Source: Kiritimatiellia bacterium (GTDB lineage: Bacteria > Verrucomicrobiota > Kiritimatiellia > WLWN01). Taken from it: a DNA stretch of 64,000 bases. Below are positions 9,469 through 17,694 of the stretch, piece by piece; the stretch's first letter is position 1; the number at the start of each line of letters is the position of its first letter. Below the pieces are notes generated by a model. The model saw only the letters and a program-made list of their open reading frames with translations. It was not told the DNA's origin and searched no databases. Location of the stretch: contig WLWN01000001.1 in assembly GCA_012103575.1 (NCBI GenBank), positions 2,918,538-2,982,537 of the forward strand, given 5' to 3'. Both the position numbers and the translations under genes were made by a program.

Positions 9469-10602
9469 CTAGCGCTCTATTACCCCCCCTGGAAGGGTTC
9501 GCGTGTCAACCTTTAACGGTCGCCGAGGATCTCCCGCCAAATAAACCGTTTGGGAAGGGAACGCAAAATCAATGCCTTCATCATTAAAACGCCTCAGTAT
9601 TTGTATATTAACTCGTTCGTTGAAATCACAAAAGTCCCAATAAAGGGGAGGATGGTACCAATAAAGAACAAGAATATTAAGCGCGGTATCTGTAAAATCA
9701 TTGAAAATGACGCGAGGAGGAAAGTCAGGATGCATCCCTTCATGACCATGAAGAATTTCTTTGATGATTTCGATGCCTCGTTCCACTTTTTCCGGCGGTG
9801 TATCATAGGTAATAGTAATATTGGCCAACCTTCTAATATAAGGTCGCTTGCTGATATTTAAAACTGTTTTATTGGCTAATTCAGCATTGGGAATCGTCAC
9901 GAGATGTCCTGTAAGTGTACGAATTCGTGTAGAGCGAAACCCCACTTCTTCAACCGGCCCATCATGGCCATCGACAACAATACGGTCCCCCAATTCAAAG
10001 GGTTTATCCGCAAAGATAACTAATGATCCAAAAAAGTTTTTTAGCGTATCTTGAGACGCAAGAGCAATCGCCAAACTGACAACACCTAAACCCGCAATAA
10101 TGGAGGTTAATGGTCTATCGCTGAGTGTTTGCGCAATTTGGACGAGGCTCAAAACAACAATGGTTACCCGTAAACTTTTTCGAACCATCGGGACGAGCAT
10201 ATCGTCTATTTTACTTTTTGTACGCGAAGCAAAACGACCTAGCCAAGCATCAATGATGTCCACGAGACAATACGCAATCCACCCTAATGATATAGCAATA
10301 AGGACGCTGGTTGCTGAATCCATCGCAGCGGTTAGTTTTTCTCCCAGAATCAGAAATTTGACCCCCTGTTTTAGGCCGATCGTGAAAGAGAAAAAAAGGA
10401 TCGATTTTGATACGGATCGACACACAACAACGGTTATATCTTTTCCCTGAGCATGGAACGTTTCGCGTGATTTTTTTAAAAAAAACTGGATAATACGTCC
10501 GATAGCCAGTGCAATAAAAATCACAAAAAAGAGCAGCAGAGGCCTCCATAGCTTGTTATCAGCAATCATCGTTTCCGTGAATAGCTGAATCATCTCAGTC
10601 AT
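9469..10602 (-). CDS. MscS-family mechanosensitive ion channel
   Basis: Starting at ATG 10602, after a GGGAAGGA ribosome site, gives 377 residues; the longer open frame would overlap the upstream ATPase gene. There are about five hydrophobic helices in residues 20-175. The pore-lining segment has ASIIAGLGVVSLAIALASQDTL split over residues about 165-190, followed by FFGSLVIFADKPFELGDRI, the MscS beta-domain signature, and an alpha/beta C-terminal domain ending near RPL. It opens under membrane tension and releases solutes. It lies 19 bp downstream of a membrane AAA ATPase and is probably cotranscribed with it. Confidence 0.94.
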   Translation of the reverse strand: MTEMIQLFTETMIADNKLWRPLLLFFVIFIALAIGRIIQFFLKKSRETFHAQGKDITVVVCRSVSKSILFFSFTIGLKQGVKFLILGEKLTAAMDSATSVLIAISLGWIAYCLVDIIDAWLGRFASRTKSKIDDMLVPMVRKSLRVTIVVLSLVQIAQTLSDRPLTSIIAGLGVVSLAIALASQDTLKNFFGSLVIFADKPFELGDRIVVDGHDGPVEEVGFRSTRIRTLTGHLVTIPNAELANKTVLNISKRPYIRRLANITITYDTPPEKVERGIEIIKEILHGHEGMHPDFPPRVIFNDFTDTALNILVLYWYHPPLYWDFCDFNERVNIQILRRFNDEGIDFAFPSQTVYLAGDPRRPLKVDTRTLPGGVIER

Positions 10603-10621
10603 GATATGTTTTTTCCTTCCC

Positions 10622-12130
10622 CTATGCGGGACCGAGTCCACGGTGCAATTCTTCGACCCGTTGTCTTTGCTGTCGACGAACATGCTCAAGGGTAAGTTTA
10701 GGGATCTGCCAACATGGGTTTTGCTCTGACGAATGTAACCCGTGTTCTTGGAGAACCTGATAGATCAGCTTAAAAGCATCGCGAGGTTGGTTCATTTGAT
10801 CGAGCGCTTCTATAATATCCTGTTGACTGACATCGTCTTCAAAGAGGTCTACTAATGCTACCGCGGGGGCGCCGTCCGTTTTGCAAATGGCTAAGCGATG
10901 GTTGCATAGGTCATACAATGTGGACCCAGACCAGGTTAACGGATCGATTAAATGCTGTTTGTCCAAGCGAGCTTTTTGGAAAAACCACGCATCTTCGCGT
11001 CGTAAGAGGTGACGAAGTTCAATCGGAAGCAACAACTTGACTCCGATGAACTCTTGCTGAAGAAATTTGTTGTCCAGCAGCGGCCAAACAATGGTTTTCA
11101 TTTTTGAGGGATCCCCTTTAACAAGGGTCGGTTCATCGATCCGGTCTACCATAATGGTCATCCCTATATAACCGAGCTCTTTGAGGATGTGCAACAGTCG
11201 AACCGTCAGCTGATATCGACTATCTTGACCTCCGGGAACAGGTATCGGTTGAGATTCAAGCGCATGTATTGGCAATTGTCCGAATTTGTTAAGGATTTGG
11301 TGCGGATCTCGGTCGATAACGAAGATTTCTTTTCTAATCTGTCGTACAAGTTTTCGCAATTTCATGTGCCTCCAACTCCATGAAGCGAAAAGAACAATCG
11401 CCAAAAATGCGCTAACCCCAAAACCCATGATGACCGGCCAATTGAAAATACTTAACCCCCAAATCCCGATAGCAAAGAGAGCATTTAACACAAGCGTCAA
11501 TAATCCCGCGTGAAGCCTTAAGCTTAAACCAGGCCCTTTTCCACATCTTAATAGATTCCCCAGTTTAGCCCATCTCTCTTGAGGATTCCCTGCTACAGGT
11601 TGATCATAAAGAATCGCTAACACCGCTAAATCAAATCGTTTTTGACGGGGCATCTTTCGAATAAGGCTTCGGATCTTTTTGGTCTTTGCATCGTGTGTTC
11701 GAGGCTCTTGGAGCATATCTATCAAACGAGTCGTTGCAATGGAAAGGATGGCGTCCATATGATCTTCTAGTCGAAACCCCTCTAGCGAATTTTTTTCCTT
11801 TTTCTCGCGACATGTATTATGAGTAAAGCGATCAAGTACAGGGTTAAGATCATCATAATGAACAGCCCATACTGATTTTTTCGGATTTAATTCGTTATGC
11901 TCTTTGAGCTTTTTATGGATAAGAAGCCGCAATGCCGTTTTCCCACTTCCTTTTTCTCCAAATACAACGGCAGCGCCTGGTTGTTCAGGGTTCCCATAAA
12001 TTTTTTCAAAATCCGGATGCGACACGTGATGATCTATCAATCGCTGAAAAACCGGATCATCTCGAGCTTCTTCAGCTTGAAAAGGGTTTTCTTGAATGTT
12101 CCAGTGTTTTAAAAAGGTTTCAATATGCAT
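10622..12130 (-). CDS. Membrane-associated P-loop ATPase of unknown function
   Basis: A 502-residue protein with a Walker A VFGEKGSGKTALR near 57-69 and a possible second conserved block MVDRIDEP near 320-327 acting as Walker B. Two hydrophobic helices at about 205-255 suggest membrane anchoring between the ATP-binding elements, a layout seen in KAP-type and related AAA/STAND NTPases. The start is supported by GAGGAA six bases upstream. It is directly upstream of an MscS channel. I do not recognise a named family; a signalling or gating role with the channel is only a guess. Confidence 0.6.
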   Translation of the reverse strand: MHIETFLKHWNIQENPFQAEEARDDPVFQRLIDHHVSHPDFEKIYGNPEQPGAAVVFGEKGSGKTALRLLIHKKLKEHNELNPKKSVWAVHYDDLNPVLDRFTHNTCREKKEKNSLEGFRLEDHMDAILSIATTRLIDMLQEPRTHDAKTKKIRSLIRKMPRQKRFDLAVLAILYDQPVAGNPQERWAKLGNLLRCGKGPGLSLRLHAGLLTLVLNALFAIGIWGLSIFNWPVIMGFGVSAFLAIVLFASWSWRHMKLRKLVRQIRKEIFVIDRDPHQILNKFGQLPIHALESQPIPVPGGQDSRYQLTVRLLHILKELGYIGMTIMVDRIDEPTLVKGDPSKMKTIVWPLLDNKFLQQEFIGVKLLLPIELRHLLRREDAWFFQKARLDKQHLIDPLTWSGSTLYDLCNHRLAICKTDGAPAVALVDLFEDDVSQQDIIEALDQMNQPRDAFKLIYQVLQEHGLHSSEQNPCWQIPKLTLEHVRRQQRQRVEELHRGLGPA

Positions 12131-12244
12131 AGAGTATTCCTCTTCTTCGCGTCAAACCCGCTGTGAATCATACGGGAAATTTTTTAACGTTAGATTTAAA
12201 GATTAGTCGACGGATGAGGTGTTGCATAGTAAAAATTCAGATTT

Positions 12245-12802
12245 ATGAAATTTATTTTTATCATGTGCATAAGCGGTCTATTTGCTTTTGGGGTTTGTCT
12301 CATCGCTGAGCAAACAACTGGAAGATTACAAACAAATGTTCTATCTTTGGATATGGGTACACCTATGGACGAACCTTTTTTGGGATTTGGATGGAGCAAA
12401 GCGGAAATACATTCAGAAAGATATTTCAGGTGGGTCAAACATTTAGAGGCTGAAGTCTCGTTCGATATGGATGAGTTAATAGATATGGAATTATCAATTA
12501 TTGCCGCACCGCTATATATTAAAGGGAGAAGGCAAAAAATCGGCGTGTATATGAATAATCATTTTATTGCCGAATGGACGTGTCCAGAAGATCCAAATTT
12601 CAAACAATATCAAACAAACGTGCCTGCTCGTTTTTGTAAAAAAGAGAAGAATTGTTTAATCTTGCGCATGGGATATAGAAAGCAACAGAAACCAGATCCC
12701 CGTAAACTTGCGTTGGCGGTCGATAAAATTGTTTTGGATAAAGTAAGATCGACAAAACCATATAAAACGAAACAAGACCATGACGTCAGAATTTACCCCT
12801 AA
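12245..12802 (+). CDS. Secreted protein, possible beta-sandwich domain
   Basis: A 185-residue protein with an N-terminal signal sequence (MKFIFIMCISGLFAFGVCL). The mature part has GFGWSKAEIHSERYFRWV near 45-62, a conserved start of a jelly-roll-like domain often attached to membrane glycosyltransferases (DUF7024-like pattern: GWS...RW, then a N-containing strand and late Asp-Arg). That assignment rests on pattern memory only. Its last 23 nt overlap the start of the repeat protein downstream, so the two are probably translated from one mRNA. Confidence 0.6.
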   Translation: MKFIFIMCISGLFAFGVCLIAEQTTGRLQTNVLSLDMGTPMDEPFLGFGWSKAEIHSERYFRWVKHLEAEVSFDMDELIDMELSIIAAPLYIKGRRQKIGVYMNNHFIAEWTCPEDPNFKQYQTNVPARFCKKEKNCLILRMGYRKQQKPDPRKLALAVDKIVLDKVRSTKPYKTKQDHDVRIYP

Positions 12803-13661
12803 ACAAGAGGCTATTGTTAAATCAATACGGCGACGTAAACGCAACAAACTGCCTCTTTATTCGAGCAACGTTAACGGGCAAAGTGGTACATGCGACAGAA
12901 CCCTTTATGAAGCCGCCATTCGACATTTTGGGAGTTGGCCCCAAGCGATAGAAATTGCAGGGTTCGATTATGCAAAAATCAATCGCATCGGTATGGGGCA
13001 TCGCAAACATAAGAACGCTAAAGAAGTCATTGCTGCCATTCAAAAGCGCAAGGAAAAGAAGCTCCCCATGAATGCCGGATATGTGAACCTAGGACCGGAC
13101 CGAGATCGAACGCTCTATAGCTCAGCTAGACGTGAATACGGGCATTGGGCCAATGCAGTGAAAGCGGCTGGATACAATTACAACCTGATCAAAAAAGAAA
13201 CAATCGTTGAATACAAGCGTAAGGTGCGCACTTTTGGAACCCGCCAAGATATAATCGACGCGATTCAAAAGCGCAAAAAAGGCAAGCTGCCTCTTCATCT
13301 GAACGGTGTGAATAGGGGAAAAGATGCAAATAGAACGCTTTATCAGTCTGCTGTGCGTGACTTTGGAAGCTGGACGCAAGCCGTAAAAGCAGCAGGGTAT
13401 AGTGAAAAAGATATTGCACAAACCCGCAAAAGGCGAGCAAATGTGTATCCAACCGCTCAATTGGTTCTTCAAGAGCTTAGACGCCGGGACCGCAAAGATC
13501 TTCCGCTTACGTCTGTGGAAGTGTACAAAGGCAAAAAACATAGAGACCCTGCTCTTTGTATAGCGGCCAGAAAATTTTATTTACGTTGGCACGTTGCGTT
13601 AATGGCCGCTGGCATTCTTGACCTCGCGGGAAACCCTATCACTAAAAAACCAGACAGGTAA
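12780..13661 (+). CDS. Protein of four homing-endonuclease-associated repeats
   Basis: The 293-residue protein is almost wholly four tandem repeats of about 65 residues. Each has a basic helix (IRRRKRNKLPL, IQKRKEKKLPM, IQKRKKGKLPL, LRRRDRKDLPL), a variable VN or V-K strand, then DRTLY or DPALC, and three copies continue with a FGSW or YGHW turn and an A.AAG ending. This is the pattern of the Pfam homing-endonuclease-associated repeat (HNH_repeat), thought to bind DNA. No HNH, GIY-YIG or LAGLIDADG nuclease motif is present in the protein or beside it. The strongly basic composition supports nucleic-acid binding. Confidence 0.78.
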   Translation: MTSEFTPKQEAIVKSIRRRKRNKLPLYSSNVNGQSGTCDRTLYEAAIRHFGSWPQAIEIAGFDYAKINRIGMGHRKHKNAKEVIAAIQKRKEKKLPMNAGYVNLGPDRDRTLYSSARREYGHWANAVKAAGYNYNLIKKETIVEYKRKVRTFGTRQDIIDAIQKRKKGKLPLHLNGVNRGKDANRTLYQSAVRDFGSWTQAVKAAGYSEKDIAQTRKRRANVYPTAQLVLQELRRRDRKDLPLTSVEVYKGKKHRDPALCIAARKFYLRWHVALMAAGILDLAGNPITKKPDR

Positions 13662-13700
13662 AAATAGTCCCAGATCATGAACGAACAAGGAGTGTTCTGA

Positions 13701-14714
13701 ATGCCCCCCAAAAGCAAAAAAACCATTCTGGTTACAGGAGGCGCTGGCTACATTGGATCCCATACAGTACGCATGATGGCCGAACAAGGGTATCCCCTTG
13801 TTGTGCTTGATAATCTGGTGTACGGCCATGAAAAGGCCATTGTGAATGATTCTGTCCAACTCATAAAAGGCGGAATCGAGGACAAAGCCTTAGTCGAATC
13901 CATTTTTGAGGAATACCATATAGAGGCTGTTATCCACTTTGCCGCCTATGCTTTTGTTGGAGAGTCGGTGGAAGACCCGACTAAATATTATAGAAATAAT
14001 ACCGCGGTTCCCATCGTTATGCTTGACGCCATGCAACGGCATGGATGCGATAAATTTATTTTTTCATCAACCTGCGCGACGTATGGCGATCCGCACTATG
14101 TTCCCATCGATGAAAAGCATCAACAGATGCCTATAAACCCATATGGGAAAAGCAAATTGATGCTAGAACAAATTCTTCAAGACTGCGATCACGCACATGG
14201 CATCCGTAGCGCACGGTTACGTTACTTTAATGCAGCGGGCGCTTCTTTAGACGGGAGGATTGGCGAAGATCATGTTCCTGAAACACACCTCATTCCTCGA
14301 GCCCTCATGTCGCTAACCAGTGAACTCGATAAAATAACGATCTTTGGTGCGGATTACGAAACCCCGGATGGGACGTGTATCCGAGACTATATTCATGTCC
14401 TCGATTTGGCCCGTGCTCACATCCTTGCCTTAGAACGGTTACAGCAAAACCACCCGTCATTCTCCTGCAATCTAGGAACAGGCCATGGTGTCTCCGTCAA
14501 AGAGATCGTTGATGCCATAGAGAAGATAACTTCAAAAAAAGTGCCTTTAGCCTATGGCCCTCGCCGAAAAGGAGATCCCCCTCAACTCGTGGCTGATCCA
14601 AGACTCGCCAAAGAAATTTTAGGGTGGGAACCCGAGTACAAAGATGTGACAAAGGCGATTGAAACCGCATGGATATGGATCCGTCAACCACATAGCGGTC
14701 GGTATGAGAGATAG
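13701..14714 (+). CDS. galE: UDP-glucose 4-epimerase GalE
   Basis: A 337-residue extended SDR, normal for GalE. The NAD-binding glycine motif TGGAGYIGSH is near residue 11, DNLVYGHEKA near 37, the catalytic Ser in SSTCATYG near 125 and the YxxxK pair in NPYGKSKLM near 147-155. RYFNAAGAS near 175 and DYIHVLDLARAH near 232 are typical. It interconverts UDP-glucose and UDP-galactose for surface glycans. A clear AAGGAG ribosome site precedes the ATG. It ends one base before the convergent arsC-like gene, so there is no room for a long terminator. Confidence 0.95.
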   Translation: MPPKSKKTILVTGGAGYIGSHTVRMMAEQGYPLVVLDNLVYGHEKAIVNDSVQLIKGGIEDKALVESIFEEYHIEAVIHFAAYAFVGESVEDPTKYYRNNTAVPIVMLDAMQRHGCDKFIFSSTCATYGDPHYVPIDEKHQQMPINPYGKSKLMLEQILQDCDHAHGIRSARLRYFNAAGASLDGRIGEDHVPETHLIPRALMSLTSELDKITIFGADYETPDGTCIRDYIHVLDLARAHILALERLQQNHPSFSCNLGTGHGVSVKEIVDAIEKITSKKVPLAYGPRRKGDPPQLVADPRLAKEILGWEPEYKDVTKAIETAWIWIRQPHSGRYER

Positions 14715-15158
14715 TTATGCACGCAAAGCGTGGGGCAATATTTTCACAAAATCACGTATTTCATCTCTGACACCACGATACATCTTTAAACCTTCTTCTT
14801 CGGTCTTAGCGTTAGCCGCTAAGGCAGGCGGATCATCAAACCCTACATGAATCACTTTCGCACCTCCTGAAAAAACCGGACACTGTTCATGCGCGTGACC
14901 ACAAACGGTGACCACATAGTCGAAAGAGAGGTCTTTGAATGTGTCTACATGTTTTGATTCCTGACCCGAAATATCTATTCCCACTTCCTTCATCACTTTT
15001 TGGGCATTCGGATTTAGTCCGTAGGCTTCGATCCCTGCTGAATAGGGCTCGATGACATTGCTTTTTAGTTCACGCGTCCAGCCCTCAGCCATTTGACTTC
15101 GACATGAGTTGCCCGTACATAAAAAAAGGATCTTTAATTTATTATTTTCGGTATCCAT
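14715..15158 (-). CDS. arsC: Arsenate reductase ArsC, thioredoxin-coupled (LMW-PTPase fold)
   Basis: A 147-residue protein with the P-loop LFLCTGNSCRSQMAEG at residues 11-26, the active site of low-molecular-weight phosphatases and arsenate reductases. VCGHAHEQCPVF near 84-95 supplies the second and third redox cysteines expected for thioredoxin-type ArsC, and the following FDDPP motif fits. It would reduce arsenate to arsenite. No ars efflux or ArsR gene lies in the window. It converges with galE. Confidence 0.9.
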   Translation of the reverse strand: MDTENNKLKILFLCTGNSCRSQMAEGWTRELKSNVIEPYSAGIEAYGLNPNAQKVMKEVGIDISGQESKHVDTFKDLSFDYVVTVCGHAHEQCPVFSGGAKVIHVGFDDPPALAANAKTEEEGLKMYRGVRDEIRDFVKILPHALRA

Positions 15159-15171
15159 TTTGCAAAAACCG

Positions 15172-16506
15172 TTATTTGTCTGTAATCAAAATCTCTTCCA
15201 GTACCCGACCATCTGTTTTAGGCATTTCAAACCCCAGCAACACTGCAACGGTGGGTGTGTCAAGGCTTTTTTGTAATTCCTTTTGGCCCAAATGGTTCGT
15301 GCAGAAAACCGCGTTTAACTGACGGATCCAGGAAAGTCTCCACTTAAAGACCTTGAAAACATATATTAGCGGCTCTGCTTCAAGATAAAACACAGGATCA
15401 GAGGGCCCCTTCAATTCTAATAACTCTTCTTTTTCTATAATCTCATACCGAGGCTCTCCTTCTTCATCATAATTATTTTTTTCAAACAACGCGCGGACAG
15501 CCCTTAAAGTCTTGCTGTCAGTAACATCCTTTAGATAGACACCTGCTGATCCCCCTGTATTTTTTACCATGGCTTTCCAGCTTTTTACCTTCTTCCCCTG
15601 CATCGTTATAAATCCATTTCTAACCAAAAGAGCATTTGGAGCGATGCTGTAGTCTACTTTAGAAAAACCATGGTCCCCCAGCAAAATCATAGCCGTTTCA
15701 TCTTTGATGCCTGCTTCTTCGACGGCATGACGCAGTTTGCGGATCAACTGATCGACACGCATCAACGCTGTATTAATACGACGAGAGGACGGCCTGTACC
15801 GATGTTGATATTTATCGAGCTGAATGAGATGCAACAATACAAGGTTTGGTTTTTTTGTTTTGATCAGTTCAACCGCTAGCTCGGTCATCAATGTATCACG
15901 TTTATGTGCTTTACTCAAGAGTCGTCCCCAATAGCGCCCACCAAATTTATCCGCTAGTTTTAATACAGCCGGTGTGGCAAAATGTTTCATCCGGTAGAGT
16001 TCTGGCCCGGAAGCTGAACTCCAGAACTCAGGAAAGTTCCAGTCAATACTTTGTGTATCTGCACTAGAAGGCCAAGATAAGGATGCGATTTTTAGTCCCA
16101 CTTTATCCGCGCGTTCCCATAGCGTTTTTACCTTCACATCTCTTGCGAACCAAAACCCTCTGTCTTCTATTTTAGGGGGACGAAATTTAGTATTTGCGGT
16201 TATTTTATGACGCGCAGGACTTACACCCGTGATAATTGCAGCATGGCTTGGATAGGTTAATGAAGGATACGGAGGCAAAACGCGCTTCGCATAAGCGCCA
16301 GATTTGCGCATCGTAATCATCGTTTTACAAATCGCTTTTCGCTTATCCGAAAGATAAAAATGAGGCCGAAAACCATCAATAGAAACCAAAATAACATGTT
16401 CTGCTTTAGGCCTTAAAACGTCTTTCGCCATCCCTGGAACGAGACAATATGTCCACAGCATTCCACTACTAACGACGTGTATCAAAGACTTTGTTTTTGC
16501 TTTCAT
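15172..16506 (-). CDS. Type I phosphodiesterase/nucleotide pyrophosphatase, C-terminus altered by a repeat element
   Basis: A 444-residue secreted enzyme of the alkaline-phosphatase superfamily. A signal peptide (1-27) precedes VSIDGFRPH near 42 (metal Asp), PSLTYPSHAA near 81 with the nucleophile Thr, LDKYQH near 228 and LGDHGFS near 273. After EAEPLIYVFKVF the normal family sequence, which includes the last metal histidine (HGY region), is missing. Instead 15263-15332 is the terminus of the IS1380-like small element, read in frame as about 23 residues, before the normal ending DTPTVAVLLGFEMPKTDGR. The frame is open, but loss of a metal ligand makes activity doubtful. Confidence 0.82.
   Translation of the reverse strand: MKAKTKSLIHVVSSGMLWTYCLVPGMAKDVLRPKAEHVILVSIDGFRPHFYLSDKRKAICKTMITMRKSGAYAKRVLPPYPSLTYPSHAAIITGVSPARHKITANTKFRPPKIEDRGFWFARDVKVKTLWERADKVGLKIASLSWPSSADTQSIDWNFPEFWSSASGPELYRMKHFATPAVLKLADKFGGRYWGRLLSKAHKRDTLMTELAVELIKTKKPNLVLLHLIQLDKYQHRYRPSSRRINTALMRVDQLIRKLRHAVEEAGIKDETAMILLGDHGFSKVDYSIAPNALLVRNGFITMQGKKVKSWKAMVKNTGGSAGVYLKDVTDSKTLRAVRALFEKNNYDEEGEPRYEIIEKEELLELKGPSDPVFYLEAEPLIYVFKVFKWRLSWIRQLNAVFCTNHLGQKELQKSLDTPTVAVLLGFEMPKTDGRVLEEILITDK
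15263..15332 (-). repeat. Partial copy (about 70 bp) of the IS1380-like small element inside a gene
   Basis: This stretch matches the first 70 bp of the complete elements at 17942 and 56645, starting at the terminal CCTGGATCCGTCAG on the reverse strand and nearly identical thereafter. Weak similarity may run on to 15245. The other terminus and a target duplication are absent. It adds in-frame codons to the phosphodiesterase gene. Confidence 0.85.
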
Positions 16507-16556
16507 TCATTAAACTTTTCATGTGGCGGAAGGGTGAGAGAAAAATAAACCGATCA

Positions 16557-16590
16557 AAGACCCTCATCTTAATCCTCTCGAGAGGAAACA
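16557..16590. repeat. REP-like intergenic repeat
   Basis: AAAGACCCTCATCTTAATCC followed by CTCTCGAGAGG. The same unit recurs at 37816 with CTCACC and an 8-bp CTCTCCC/GGAGAG stem. It resembles the widespread bacterial CCCTCACCCTAACCCTCTCCC intergenic repeat. No coding role. Confidence 0.5.
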
Positions 16591-16639
16591 AACTTTGTCA
16601 ACCACAGGCAGACCCGCCGTGGTTCGAAGTTCCTATGCA

Positions 16640-17074
16640 TTAAAATTCAAAGCCTACCAGCTCAGACTCTGTCCCATATTGGATACCATTAGGACTTTTA
16701 TTAGAAGCTGTTTGCATGAGAATAGGCGTTTCAATCTTATCTGGCTTTTGAACGGTCACGGTTGTTTCTACGGGATAATCATTGCCCCAGCTTATGGGTT
16801 TTATTTGAGGAAGATCCGATAAAAACATAAAATGTGTGACCAAGAAAATTACACAAAGCGTCGCAAGACCATATCGAAGAACAGCAAAGACGTTGATTCG
16901 ACCCCATATGCTTTCTGCTTGATCTCCCTTTTCCAAGGCATCAATGCTCGCATTAATCTGGTTAAATATACGTGTCTGGGTCAATGAGTTGGGCTTTTCA
17001 TGTTTTTTTAATGATATAAGCCGCTGGATTTCAAGTTGCTGTTTGTCTATTGGGTTTGCATGGATCTTTGTCAT
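16640..17074 (-). CDS. Small single-pass membrane protein, possible anti-sigma factor
   Basis: A 144-residue protein with a cytoplasmic N-terminus of about 70 residues, one membrane helix (RYGLATLCVIFLVTHFMFL near 79-97) and a short external tail. Its ATG overlaps the stop of the upstream ECF sigma gene (ATGA), so the two are translationally coupled. Size, topology and position are those of an anti-sigma partner, but no zinc HXXXCXXC motif is present, so the function is inferred from context. Confidence 0.6.
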   Translation of the reverse strand: MTKIHANPIDKQQLEIQRLISLKKHEKPNSLTQTRIFNQINASIDALEKGDQAESIWGRINVFAVLRYGLATLCVIFLVTHFMFLSDLPQIKPISWGNDYPVETTVTVQKPDKIETPILMQTASNKSPNGIQYGTESELVGFEF

Positions 17075-17679
17075 CTTCTGAACTCCGCTAATTCTGCCTG
17101 TAATTTTTGTCGCGCATAAAACAATCTTGACCTTACGGTCCCCGAAGACGTTTTTAGCATTTTCGCCACTTCATCGTGTGGCAGACCTTGAATATCATGT
17201 AGAACAACGACGGTTCTATGCTTTTCTGACAACGTCTGTAGGGCTTTGTTCAATCTTTCTTGCAACTCAGAGATGGAGGTATTCCGTAAAGGTGATGGTT
17301 TACTTTCTGTTAACTCAATATAAGCAGGATCTCGTTCAATACCCAGATCGATATCGTCGAGACTGAGCGCAGATCTTCTCTGTCTTTTCTTTAAGAAATT
17401 AAGGGTTTGATTAACACCTATACGATAAAGCCATGTATAGAAACGCGCTTTGCCTTTAAAACGGCCCAGCGACTTGTAAGCCTTTATAAACACTTCCTGT
17501 ACAAGATCTTCCGTGTCTGCGTTATTACTGGTCATATTGTAAATTAGTCCATAAATCTTTCCCTGATAACGTCGGATTAATTCATCAAAAGCAACCCGAT
17601 CTGCAGTCTGGGCTCTTTTAACAAGAACCGCATCGTCTTGGGTATCAATAGAATCAGAATCTGTGGGATTATTTTGCAA
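17071..17679 (-). CDS. ECF-family RNA polymerase sigma factor (RpoE-like)
   Basis: A 202-residue sigma-70 protein with only regions 2 and 4. Region 2 runs from about 25 to 100 with DTEDLVQEVFIKAYKSL and FYTWLYRIGVN; region 4 runs from about 140 to 195 with LSEKHRTVVVLHDIQGLPH and a helix-turn-helix KTSSGTVRSRLFYAR. It directs transcription of a stress or envelope regulon. The downstream gene overlaps by 4 bp and encodes a probable membrane regulator. Confidence 0.95.
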   Translation of the reverse strand: MQNNPTDSDSIDTQDDAVLVKRAQTADRVAFDELIRRYQGKIYGLIYNMTSNNADTEDLVQEVFIKAYKSLGRFKGKARFYTWLYRIGVNQTLNFLKKRQRRSALSLDDIDLGIERDPAYIELTESKPSPLRNTSISELQERLNKALQTLSEKHRTVVVLHDIQGLPHDEVAKMLKTSSGTVRSRLFYARQKLQAELAEFRR

Positions 17680-17694
17680 GAGGCTCCATTAACG

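Noticed and set aside
12245..13661. Possible defence island around the repeat protein
   Set aside because: No nuclease, methylase or effector next to it; neighbours are galE and a secreted protein.
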